Part shown: positions 8,273-15,810 of the stretch, one piece after another
Numbering within the stretch: the stretch's first letter is position 1
How the letters are laid out: each line of letters begins with the position of its first letter
Assembly (NCBI GenBank): GCA_026398435.1
Contig: JAPLSW010000033.1
Coordinates: 1-64,000 of the forward strand
Source: Chlamydiota bacterium
GTDB taxonomy: Bacteria; Chlamydiota; Chlamydiia; Chlamydiales; Rhabdochlamydiaceae
DNA: 64,000 nt
Reading direction: 5' to 3'
Notes under the pieces: model-generated
What the model was told of the DNA's origin: nothing
The model's input: only the letters and a program-made list of their open reading frames with translations
Database searches by the model: none
Made by a program: the position numbers and the translations under genes

Positions 8273-9061
8273 CTAAAGAATTTTTTGCATTCTTAAAGAG
8301 AGGAAAAATTTTCCTGAGTTGCCCAACCAATGGTAGATCTTTGCCTCAGGATGAAAACCCCGAAAATGGGGGAGCCAATTAAAATATTGATTAAGATGCT
8401 CGACATCCCATTTTTCTAAGAAGGCAAGCCTTGAAAAAAGATCTTCATCAGAAATAAAAAAAGGATGTTCACTGAGTGTTTTTTCAGCCCATTGAAGGAT
8501 AAGCTCCGATCCATAGTGAAATCCAATAACTCCTGAATTATAACCCACTTCTTCAGGAAGAGTTATTCCCTGCTCTAGATATGATTTCTGGGTGGCCTCA
8601 GTTCTTGGAGCCATATAGATAGTATTTTTAGAAGAAATCTTTGTGAAAAGAGGGGTTAGATCTGCACATACTTCACAATCAACATCGAGCCACAGGGTAT
8701 GCTCATACGGACTCATAAGGAGAGCAAACGGTTTGTAGTGGCATTTCATCCTTTTATTCCACCAAAAGGGATCATCTTTCCACTCAAAAGTATCTTTCCA
8801 TAGTGTCTGCAGAGAAGAAGGAACTTGCATCTGCTGGGAAGCAAAGGTTTCCGGAAGAAATAGATCTACAAGAGATCCTTTTTCTTCGCAAAAGGCCCGC
8901 GCTTTAGCGCTTAATCCAAAATCGATAAATGTGACAGGAAGTGTGTTACTCTCTGAGTATTTCTCCCACCACCAGGGGAGCATCCACTCTTGCGCGGCGT
9001 CACATCCAACAATTATGCCAGAACCTTTTATAGGCTCTGTTCTATTCCAGGAAAGAGTCAC
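8273..9061 (-). CDS. glycosyltransferase-like protein
   Basis: A 262-residue protein of probable glycosyltransferase type. LWLDVDCEV near the middle is a DXD-like metal/nucleotide-sugar site at the end of a hydrophobic strand. Downstream, GYNSGVIGF and a HPFFISDEDLF segment are arranged as in GT-A families (for example GT8-like), but the family is not certain. The start is placed at a GTG (9061) that overlaps the sdhB stop as GTGA; an upstream ATG would bury 13 codons in sdhB. Coupling to sdhB suggests operon membership with the succinate dehydrogenase genes, without an obvious functional link. Confidence 0.55.
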   Translation of the reverse strand: MTLSWNRTEPIKGSGIIVGCDAAQEWMLPWWWEKYSESNTLPVTFIDFGLSAKARAFCEEKGSLVDLFLPETFASQQMQVPSSLQTLWKDTFEWKDDPFWWNKRMKCHYKPFALLMSPYEHTLWLDVDCEVCADLTPLFTKISSKNTIYMAPRTEATQKSYLEQGITLPEEVGYNSGVIGFHYGSELILQWAEKTLSEHPFFISDEDLFSRLAFLEKWDVEHLNQYFNWLPHFRGFHPEAKIYHWLGNSGKFFLSLRMQKIL

Positions 9062-9796
9062 TCGCTTTCGTCTGGTACGCTGATAAGATCTTTCCAAGCC
9101 TGTCTTGTGACCTGCCGTCCCATAACCGCGATCGATTCCGTAAGAGGGATCTCTTTAGGACATACTTCCACGCAGTTTTGTGCGTTACCACACTCACTTA
9201 TTCCCCCCTCTTCCATAAGAGGTCTGAGCCTTTCACTTGCAGAAAGCTTTCCGATAGGATGAGCATTAAATAATCTTGCTTGGGAGATAATTGCAGGTCC
9301 AACAAATTTGGAATTTTCATTTACCTGAGGACAAGCTTCTGTGCAGCAGCCGCAAGTCATACAGGTAGAAAGTGTATACATCGCTTCTTGGACCTTAGGA
9401 CTGATCTTAGGACCAAAGCCCCGATCAAATGAATCATCAGCATCCACCCAAGCATGTATTTTTTTTAGATTGTTAAACATCACATCGCGATTAACAACGA
9501 GATCTTTTACCAGAGTAAACTTTGTCATGGGAGCCAAGGTTACGACATTACTGCCGCTTGCTTCTATAAGCTTATGAATAAGGGCAGTACACCCTTGCCT
9601 TGGACGGCCATTGATAAGCATCGAGCAAGAGCCACATACTTCTTCTAGGCATCCTTGCTCCCAGGCAACGGGAGTGACTTTTTGCTTCTGCCGATTGATC
9701 GGATTTCTCTGCACTTCCATAAGCGCTGAAGTGATATTCCCAGTACTGATGACTGGTAGTTCCCCTAAATATTTTCAATATAAACGTTTTAGACAT
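9058..9796 (-). CDS. sdhB: succinate dehydrogenase iron-sulfur subunit, apparently frameshifted near its 5' end
   Basis: From 9720 to 9058 the frame encodes the bulk of SdhB: the [2Fe-2S] loop GCLEEVCGSCSML, then CMTCGCCTEACP and the downstream NCVEVCPKEIP for the 4Fe-4S and 3Fe-4S clusters. The normal N-terminus (MSKTFILKIFRG, then HQYWE) is present from 9796 but in another frame. It joins the rest near 9735, where NITSALMEVQRNP takes over. About a dozen residues expected between YWE and the SALME segment are missing, so a deletion plus frameshift is more likely than a single-base error. If real, SdhB could only be made from an internal start and would lack the first strands of its ferredoxin fold. 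Confidence 0.75.
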
Positions 9797-9817
9797 TGTT
9801 ATTACCCTTTGCTTCTT

Positions 9818-11716
9818 CTATACCGGCAACACGATATTTTGGGGAATGTTTTCTAAAGTAGGCTTTACTTTTTTTGCTTTACTATAGTCTCTACCAATCG
9901 GCTTCAAATGCCTAGTATCTACAGGAGCATACGTAATTACCGGCTCATCAAGAGAAGGATTATACGTAGCAATGGTTGTCTTTAACCAGTTCTTATCGTC
10001 ACGCTCTGGGAAGGACGGCTTATAATGAGCTCCACGGAACTCATCTCTTAGAAGAGCGCCCTTTGCAATGACTAAAGCAATTTCAATCATAGAAGAAAAC
10101 TGATTGGCAAACTGGTAGGTCTGGTTCACAACTCCGGCCCTATCATCCAAGGAAATATGAGTCATTCTTTCCCGAATTTCCTTAATGCCTTGAATCGTCT
10201 TTTTAAGATCTTCGTTGTTACGCTTTACCGTGACATTACTTACCATGAGAGCTGCAAGCTCCTCATGTAAGCTATGGACATTTTCTGTCCCTTCTCTTGT
10301 AAGAAGATCATGTTTAAGAGCTTCTTCAGCAGCTAGAGACTCGGAGAAAAAGCGAGAAGGGAGATTTCCGTAACTTGCAGTGAGTGACTCTAAATACCTA
10401 GGGACCTCACCTCCTGCAACTAGCCCTGCAAAAATACAGGAAAGGAGGGAATTGGCTCCGAGTCTATTAGCGCCGTGGTATAGAAAATCGGATTCTCCCA
10501 CATTAAAACACCCCGGGATGTTGGTCATCTGACGGTACCTTGTCCAGCGATCTGGATCATCGGCCGCGGGAAAATCCACCCACGCCCCACCCATAGAGTA
10601 GTGAACCGCTGGGAAAATTTTCATAGGAACTTTATGAGGATCTTCACCGGTAAATTTCTGATAGATATCGAGTACTGATTCAATCTTATGCTGCACTTTA
10701 GCGTCTAGATGAGATACATCGAGATATACTTGGTTCAGTCCATCGATACCAAGGCCGAGCTCACATACACGGAGAACTTCTCTTGCCGCGATATCTCTTG
10801 GAACGAGATTTCCAAAAGCTGGATACATCTCTTCCAAAAAATACCAAGGCTCTTTAGTTTTACCGCAAGGTATCTCTTTACCCTCGGGTGTCGTAATCGT
10901 TTTTGAAGAATCTCCATATACCCACATCCTTCCTCCCTCTCCACGTGAGGACTCAGAAATTAAACGGAGTTTGTCTTCAGCAGGGATGGCTGTTGGATGG
11001 ATCTGGATAAATTCCCCGTTGGCATATTTCATTCCCTGTTTAAACAGGCGGCCATTGGCAGCGCCTGTACAAAAAGTAGAATTGGTCGACTTTTTAAATA
11101 TCAGACCAGGGCCGCCCGTTCCAAATACCACAGCATCGGCCTTTAGAACAGACAGCTGCATATTAAAAAGATCCATCATCACAATGCCACGTGCTATCCC
11201 ATGGTCATCGAGGACTAGGCGCATAAATTCGTGATGCTCAAACTTTTGTACTTTACCTTGCGATTCATATCTTCTTACCTGCTCATCGAGGGCATATAAG
11301 AGCTGCTGACCGGTAGAGGCTCCGCAAAAAGCTGTTCTGTTATATAGCGTTCCACCAAAACGTCTGAAATCGAGATTTCCCTCAGGCGTTCTATTGAAAG
11401 GGCAACCAAACCGCTCCATCATACGAATGATCCCTGGCGCTGCCATGCACATTTCTAAAATAGCAGGTTGATCTCCTAAGAAATCTCCCCCTTTAATCGT
11501 GTCATACGCATGGACTAGTGGAGAGTCATCTTCATTTTTAAGATTCATCGCCGCATTGATCCCCCCTTGAGCGCAAACAGAGTGAGAGCGTTTGACTTTT
11601 GTGACAGAAACAACCTTTACATGGCAGCCATTTTCTGCAAGTTTCATAGCTGCAGCAAGGCCGGCTAAACCACCACCGACTACAATCACTTCTTTTATTT
11701 TTTTGTTAAATGACAT
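9818..11716 (-). CDS. sdhA: succinate dehydrogenase flavoprotein subunit
   Basis: Oxidises succinate to fumarate and passes electrons to SdhB. The product has VIVVGGGLAGLAAA (FAD Rossmann motif near the N-terminus), RSHSVCAQGGINAA (with the His that covalently binds FAD), and the substrate-site segments HPTAIP, SSRGEGG and HYSMGG. The ATG at 11716 is preferred over 11731 because AGGGG lies six bases upstream. At about 632 residues it is of the longer Bacillus/chlamydial type. It sits between sdhC and sdhB in one operon. Confidence 0.95.
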   Translation of the reverse strand: MSFNKKIKEVIVVGGGLAGLAAAMKLAENGCHVKVVSVTKVKRSHSVCAQGGINAAMNLKNEDDSPLVHAYDTIKGGDFLGDQPAILEMCMAAPGIIRMMERFGCPFNRTPEGNLDFRRFGGTLYNRTAFCGASTGQQLLYALDEQVRRYESQGKVQKFEHHEFMRLVLDDHGIARGIVMMDLFNMQLSVLKADAVVFGTGGPGLIFKKSTNSTFCTGAANGRLFKQGMKYANGEFIQIHPTAIPAEDKLRLISESSRGEGGRMWVYGDSSKTITTPEGKEIPCGKTKEPWYFLEEMYPAFGNLVPRDIAAREVLRVCELGLGIDGLNQVYLDVSHLDAKVQHKIESVLDIYQKFTGEDPHKVPMKIFPAVHYSMGGAWVDFPAADDPDRWTRYRQMTNIPGCFNVGESDFLYHGANRLGANSLLSCIFAGLVAGGEVPRYLESLTASYGNLPSRFFSESLAAEEALKHDLLTREGTENVHSLHEELAALMVSNVTVKRNNEDLKKTIQGIKEIRERMTHISLDDRAGVVNQTYQFANQFSSMIEIALVIAKGALLRDEFRGAHYKPSFPERDDKNWLKTTIATYNPSLDEPVITYAPVDTRHLKPIGRDYSKAKKVKPTLENIPQNIVLPV

Positions 11717-11739
11717 CGCCTGCCCCTGCATGCATTAGG

Positions 11740-12762
11740 TTAGTATTTTAGATTAAGCCAATAGGTGCCCCAAATTGCAGCCAGCCCTAAAAATGCCACT
11801 ACAAGCATAAGAGTAACACACAAGGTTGCCATAGACTTCTGCGCAGCTCTTTTGAAAACGAGCCCCCAAGATATCACAAACGTCCAAAGGCCATTAAACG
11901 CATGAAAGCATGCAGCCAAAACAAATATGGTATACAGACCGGCATATATAGGACTTTTAAAAGTGTCTCGCACAGAAAGCATCGTGGCCGTTCCAAAGCT
12001 CGTTGACACAGCAATTACCTCTGTGGGCGTGATCGGCATTTTCGATAGAGCATTTACCCATTTAACCTTCTGCTGATAGTCTTGCGCAGAAACTAACAGC
12101 ATCTGTGTTTGCTGGCTAAATTCTTCAGGAACAGCGCCGTATACAGGATCTATCACTTCCTCATCTCTTAGTGACTGGGCAACCTCAGTAAGGGAGCCCT
12201 CATCTTCCCGAGAGGAAATAAGAGCCTGCTCCTGCTCAATTTTATGCGCGTCGTATAGATCAACATCAAGACGATCAGCCACTGTATAAAGACCGGCATC
12301 TGTCGATACCCGTACAAAATAATAGGACTCTGTCCCTTCATTTACAGAGACTGGATACTCAATAAAACGAAATTTTGCGACATGGCATATAATGCCGATA
12401 AGCAAAATCCACGAAGTGATCCTCTGCCAGGAGTAAGCCTTATTTCTTTTATACTCTTTAAGAGCGGGCTTACTTCCATCGGATCCTTTAGCATTGCTCT
12501 TTGCTGTAAAGAGATACTTAATACCCCAAACGGCATGAATAAGGATCGGCGTGCCGATCAAAAAAACTTCAATCACTTGTAGATACGGAAGATCATGTAT
12601 CCAATTCACCGTTCTAACAAATCCCCCGCCATTATCTCCGAGGAGTAAAGCTGCTTGTGAATTTGTCAGTAAATGTTCCGTGAGAAATAAGGCGAGCCAG
12701 AGTCCCATTAAAGAATGGACTCTTCTCCACACAAATGCCCTGGGGAGGGTGTACGTTGCCAT
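11740..12762 (-). CDS. sdhC: succinate dehydrogenase cytochrome b-type membrane subunit
   Basis: Membrane anchor of succinate dehydrogenase. The N-terminus RRVHSLMGLWLALFLTEHLL has the heme-ligand His and first helix of the SdhC family. Further helices lie around residues 60-85, 115-135, 270-300 and 310-335, and include candidate heme-ligand histidines (HAVWGIKYL, HVAKF, HAFNGLW). A long hydrophilic insert (about residues 140-245) makes it 340 residues, larger than usual for the family. The ATG at 12762 follows a TTG codon and has AAGGG upstream. Its order with sdhA, sdhB and tatD matches Chlamydia. Confidence 0.85.
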   Translation of the reverse strand: MATYTLPRAFVWRRVHSLMGLWLALFLTEHLLTNSQAALLLGDNGGGFVRTVNWIHDLPYLQVIEVFLIGTPILIHAVWGIKYLFTAKSNAKGSDGSKPALKEYKRNKAYSWQRITSWILLIGIICHVAKFRFIEYPVSVNEGTESYYFVRVSTDAGLYTVADRLDVDLYDAHKIEQEQALISSREDEGSLTEVAQSLRDEEVIDPVYGAVPEEFSQQTQMLLVSAQDYQQKVKWVNALSKMPITPTEVIAVSTSFGTATMLSVRDTFKSPIYAGLYTIFVLAACFHAFNGLWTFVISWGLVFKRAAQKSMATLCVTLMLVVAFLGLAAIWGTYWLNLKY

Positions 12763-12823
12763 CAATAGCCCTTTAGTTCAAAAATACTTTTCCAAAACGG
12801 TATTAAACTACTGCGGGTAGTTT

Positions 12824-13585
12824 TCAAAAAGAAAAAAATGCACGAGCGTTTGCAGAAGTGGCTTTTGCCACCTCTTCAACAGGTATGTTTTTAATAGAGG
12901 AAATCATCATTGCCGTCTCACAAATAAAAGAAGGTTCATTTTGCATTCCTCTTTTGCTTTGTGGGGCAAGATACGGAGAATCAGTCTCAATAAAAAGGCG
13001 ATCTAGAGGAACAAATTTAGCCACCTCTTGCAATTGCAGAGACTTTTTAAAGGTGACAATACCACTTATTGAAAGATACCATCCTCTATCAAGAACCTGT
13101 TTTGCTTCTTCTAGTGTTCCCGTAAAGCAATGAAGTACCGCGGGTAGCCCCGCGTATTCATCATTTGCCATATCAAAAAGATCCTCAAAGGCCTCTCTAC
13201 AATGAAATATGACAGGCAGCTTAACCTCTTTTGCCAAAGCAAAATATTTACTTAAGTATTTTTGCTGGGTCTTCTTATCAGAATGCTCGTAAAAATAATC
13301 AAGGCCTGTTTCACCGATAGCTACAAGGTGACCCTCTCTTGCTGCCTTTTCCACAACGGGAAAAAAAAGCTCTCCTTCTTGCACTACATCATGAGGGGTA
13401 GTTGATGCTGTATTATAAACAAAGGGGTAGCGAGCACGAAGATCGATCCCCTTTTTTAAAGAGTCAATATCTGTACAGATATTGACTATGACATCAAGAC
13501 CCTGAAGCTTTGCTCGCTCTAGCACTTGATCGACAATCGGAAATATTTGTTCTGAAGTTAAATGAGCATGAGAATCGATATACAT
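12824..13585 (-). CDS. tatD: TatD family metal-dependent deoxyribonuclease
   Basis: A TIM-barrel metallohydrolase of 253 residues. Metal ligands are visible as DSHAHL at the N-terminus, AIGETGLDYFY, PVIFHCREAF, AVLHCFTG and FIETDSPYLAP. Enzymes of this family have 3'-5' exonuclease or DNase activity in DNA repair. The gene lies just upstream of sdhC on the same strand, as in Chlamydia. Confidence 0.93.
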   Translation of the reverse strand: MYIDSHAHLTSEQIFPIVDQVLERAKLQGLDVIVNICTDIDSLKKGIDLRARYPFVYNTASTTPHDVVQEGELFFPVVEKAAREGHLVAIGETGLDYFYEHSDKKTQQKYLSKYFALAKEVKLPVIFHCREAFEDLFDMANDEYAGLPAVLHCFTGTLEEAKQVLDRGWYLSISGIVTFKKSLQLQEVAKFVPLDRLFIETDSPYLAPQSKRGMQNEPSFICETAMMISSIKNIPVEEVAKATSANARAFFSF

Positions 13586-13668
13586 AAAAGCATCTTAAGT
13601 AATGAGTAAAAAAGGCAATCATAGCAACTCGCTGGAATTAATGTCTTGGAACTTCCCCGTCAAACAGA

Positions 13669-13699
13669 TTGACAAATTAAAAATATTCCCGCACAGATA
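13669..13699 (+). promoter_or_regulatory. possible promoter for the DUF5993-dsbB pair
   Basis: A consensus -35 hexamer TTGACA lies at 13669-13674 upstream of the DUF5993 gene. The best -10 candidate at 17-18 bp spacing (within CACAGAT) is weak, so only the -35 element is convincing. Confidence 0.3.
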
Positions 13700-13730
13700 G
13701 AAGAAAAACAATCCCGCAAGGAATATCCTC

Positions 13731-13886
13731 ATGATGGCATTACTATTTCTTCTATTTACAATCGTGATTCTTCTAATCATTAAGGGAAAAAGAAAAGAAT
13801 CTGTGTTACTCACCTTTGTAACACTCATTCTATCTCTCTTTATGTATTGGCACCATATCACCTTATCCCTAAACATTCTTCTCTAG
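13731..13886 (+). CDS. small membrane protein, DUF5993-like
   Basis: A 51-residue protein starting MMALLFLLFTIVILLI, with two hydrophobic segments separated by a short KGKRKES basic turn and ending in WHHITLSLNILL. This matches the pattern of DUF5993 proteins, which are typically encoded immediately before a dsbB gene, as here (8 bp upstream). An AAGGA lies 10 bp before the ATG pair. It is probably a partner of DsbB in the inner membrane; the function is unknown. Confidence 0.7.
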   Translation: MMALLFLLFTIVILLIIKGKRKESVLLTFVTLILSLFMYWHHITLSLNILL

Positions 13887-13894
13887 AGGCACTT

Positions 13895-14410
13895 ATGAGA
13901 AATAAAATTGTTACATTTCTGAATTCTCTTTTTCCCATAGTGCTTGCAGGCGTTGTACTTGGGGGATATTACATCCAGATTACTCGTCATGAGCTTCCCT
14001 GTCCTCTTTGCATGCTCCAAAGGATTGCGATGATAGGAACTGCTATTGGCCCTCTGCTCAATCTTCGTTTTGGCTTTTCTACCTCCCACTATGCAATATC
14101 TCTTTTCGCTGCGATATTCGGCGGCTCGATATCTCTCAGACAAATATGTCTTCATATCTGTCCGGGATTTCCGACATTTGGTGAGCCGGTGCTTGGTCTC
14201 AGTCTGTATACATGGGCGTTTGTCGTATTCGCCTCTTCTATTTTTGCCGTAGCGATACTATTACTTATGCACACACCATCGAAAGACTTCCCCAAGCCAA
14301 GAAAGGTAGCTCCTCTTGGGATGGTGGCTTTTGGGGTTGTCCTGCTTGTGGCGTTTGCTGATGTGATTACTACGTTTATGGAATGTGGGCTTTCGGCGTG
14401 CGTGGGGTAA
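13895..14410 (+). CDS. dsbB: disulfide bond formation protein DsbB
   Basis: A four-helix inner-membrane protein of 171 residues that would reoxidise a DsbA-type oxidase. The first catalytic pair is CPLC in the LPCPLCMLQR segment after helix 1. The second Cys pair lies in the periplasmic loop around ICLHICPGFPTFGEP. The ATG at 13895 (MRNKIV) is chosen because AGAGG lies upstream and an earlier in-frame ATG would overlap the DUF5993 gene. A chlamydial envelope rich in disulfide-bonded proteins makes this function expected. Confidence 0.88.
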   Translation: MRNKIVTFLNSLFPIVLAGVVLGGYYIQITRHELPCPLCMLQRIAMIGTAIGPLLNLRFGFSTSHYAISLFAAIFGGSISLRQICLHICPGFPTFGEPVLGLSLYTWAFVVFASSIFAVAILLLMHTPSKDFPKPRKVAPLGMVAFGVVLLVAFADVITTFMECGLSACVG

Positions 14411-14663
14411 GGTTTTTTCAAGGATCATCTTTTGTGTTGAAAAGGACCTACTAAGGTGTCACTAACAGGAGATGGCAATCTTCTACATCCCTTCAAGTTT
14501 TACTGCTAATCTAGACCATTTTGCCGGCACCGACAAAATGGTTTTTTGGTTAGAAGATTCTTTGTTCTTTTTTCAAATAGTCTCTACCCAGCTTTAAATC
14601 CATGAGTTTCTAGCCATTTTGCTGGCATTTCATATTTGAGACCTCCGCTCTTATTCAAGAATG

Positions 14664-14747
14664 CTTAAATAAGACCCCTGTTTAGGGCATCCTTATTTAA
14701 GTAAACTTAAATAGCCCTATGAGCTATTTAAGCAAACTTAAATAAAG
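14664..14747. repeat. cluster of CTTAAATA inverted repeats
   Basis: CTTAAATAAG at 14664-14673 is perfectly complementary to CTTATTTAAG at 14692-14701. CTTAAATAGC at 14706-14715 pairs with GCTATTTAAG at 14723-14732, and a further CTTAAATAAAG follows at 14737-14747. There are thus two 10-bp stems and a fifth half-site within 84 bp. Confidence 0.7.
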
Positions 14748-14858
14748 ACCTGATAAGGGATCAATGTCAAGGTTAGACCTTTTGAGCTTTGCTCATAAGT
14801 CAATTATTTACAGATGATTATAGAAATAAATGGAGCGCGCTTGAAATTCACATTAAAC

Positions 14859-14898
14859 ATATCTAATGTGATTTTCAATGTGAAATCACATTAGATAT
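14859..14898. repeat. 16-bp perfect inverted repeat with TCACATTA half-sites
   Basis: The arm at 14859-14874 is the exact reverse complement of 14883-14898, with an 8-base loop. The octamer TCACATTA occurs at 14848, 14886 and 14898, with its complement at 14865, giving four half-sites in 60 bp. No T run follows, so an operator or iteron is more likely than a terminator. Confidence 0.7.
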
Positions 14899-15089
14899 CA
14901 CATTAGACCATCGGAGGTTGTATAGCTGTACTTAGCATACTTCCCTCGACCAGGGTTTTTAATTTTTGAATTTTCCCCCATCAATTCTTTCATAAGGCGA
15001 ATGGCCTGAAAGCAATCAAAATAGTTGGGTGGATTATTAGAAAAATCCTTCTCTTTTTTTTTAAAATGCCTCTGCAGACACAGTATTTC
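14898..15089 (-). pseudogene. C-terminal remnant of an unidentified gene
   Basis: A 63-codon open stretch begins directly after a stop (15090-15092), has no start near its 5' end and finishes with a TGA at 14898. Its composition is protein-like (for example NPPNYFDCFQAIRLMKEL and NPGRGKYAKYSY) rather than random, with a helix followed by a basic Gly/Tyr-rich tail. I do not recognise the family. It is probably the surviving 3' end of a lost gene. Confidence 0.4.
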
Positions 15090-15130
15090 CTAACGAAGAA
15101 CTGCTGTAAATTGCTATTTAGTACAACCAG

Positions 15131-15153
15131 AGATGTACAACTGTTGTACATCT
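15131..15153. repeat. 10-bp palindrome
   Basis: AGATGTACAA and TTGTACATCT form a perfect stem around a CTG loop. It lies 77 bp beyond the immunity gene stop and could be a weak terminator or a protein-binding site; there is no T run on either side. Confidence 0.5.
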
Positions 15154-15229
15154 GGATTTAGTGAAGGAGAGGAGTCGATCTTGTTTATACTTGTTTACAA
15201 AAAGGGAATACACTTGAGTGCCAAACCAT

Positions 15230-15805
15230 TTAAAGACTCGGGTATTCGTTTTTGTATCGGGGGTTATTTAATATTTTTTGACACTTTAGGCATCTTACTA
15301 AAGCATCTCTATCATCATTATATTGCCATGTATCTATACACGTAGGACATATTAACCATTCATTATCTCCAATTTGAGCCGTTTCTGAAATAGAAGAATC
15401 AGGAAACTCTAAATCCATTAATTCTTTATAGGATTTAAAAACCGCCACTTCTCTTGCTTCACCATCTGTTAAATTATCTTGAAAATAGTCTTCATTTATC
15501 CATTCTGGAAAAATCCACAATGGATATTTTTCAAAACCTTCGATTATTCCAAAAACCCAGTATCGAGAAAGACGATTATCTATGATTTCAAAAAGGTCTG
15601 CCGGCCTTGCTATCGGAAAAAGACTATGTGCTCGATCGCATACATAATAGCAAACTTTTCCATGAATGATAATCATTCCATAAATATTATATTCCTTTCC
15701 TATATCTAAAAATTCATACCCTGAATCTTGTATATAGCTCTCATTTTCAGATGAGAGATCTGCTTGCAAAGATGCTTTTTTATTAGAAAGACATTTAATT
15801 TTCAT
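15230..15805 (-). CDS. putative immunity protein of the Rhs locus, with zinc-ribbon C-terminus
   Basis: A 191-residue acidic protein beginning 5 bp after the Rhs stop codon, the usual position of an Rhs immunity gene. The N-terminal and middle parts (about 1-135) are beta-rich with many Tyr and Trp, and have no motif I know. The C-terminus has a CPTC...CLKC arrangement (about residues 155-178), a zinc ribbon. The immunity role is inferred from position only. Confidence 0.6.
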   Translation of the reverse strand: MKIKCLSNKKASLQADLSSENESYIQDSGYEFLDIGKEYNIYGMIIIHGKVCYYVCDRAHSLFPIARPADLFEIIDNRLSRYWVFGIIEGFEKYPLWIFPEWINEDYFQDNLTDGEAREVAVFKSYKELMDLEFPDSSISETAQIGDNEWLICPTCIDTWQYNDDRDALVRCLKCQKILNNPRYKNEYPSL

Positions 15806-15810
15806 AGTGT

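Larger units (their letters stand above)
14411..15229. other. gene-poor accessory segment with decayed fragments and short inverted repeats
   Basis: About 820 bp without an intact gene. It holds two stop-bounded coding remnants on the minus strand (14584-14660 and 14898-15089), a cluster of TTAAATA-type inverted repeats (14664-14747), a 16-bp perfect inverted repeat (14859-14898) and another palindrome at 15131-15153. It lies just beyond the immunity gene of the Rhs locus and looks like a boundary of acquired DNA. Confidence 0.55.

Noticed and set aside
9740-9770. A run upstream of SALME in the sdhB frame (GELPVISTGNIT) that superficially resembles the expected strand
   Set aside because: That frame is closed by a stop upstream and has no start; the correct N-terminus is clearly in the other frame.
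9735-9796. Programmed ribosomal frameshifting in sdhB
   Set aside because: No slippery site or stimulatory structure is visible at the junction, and a dozen expected residues are missing, so deletion is the simpler reading.
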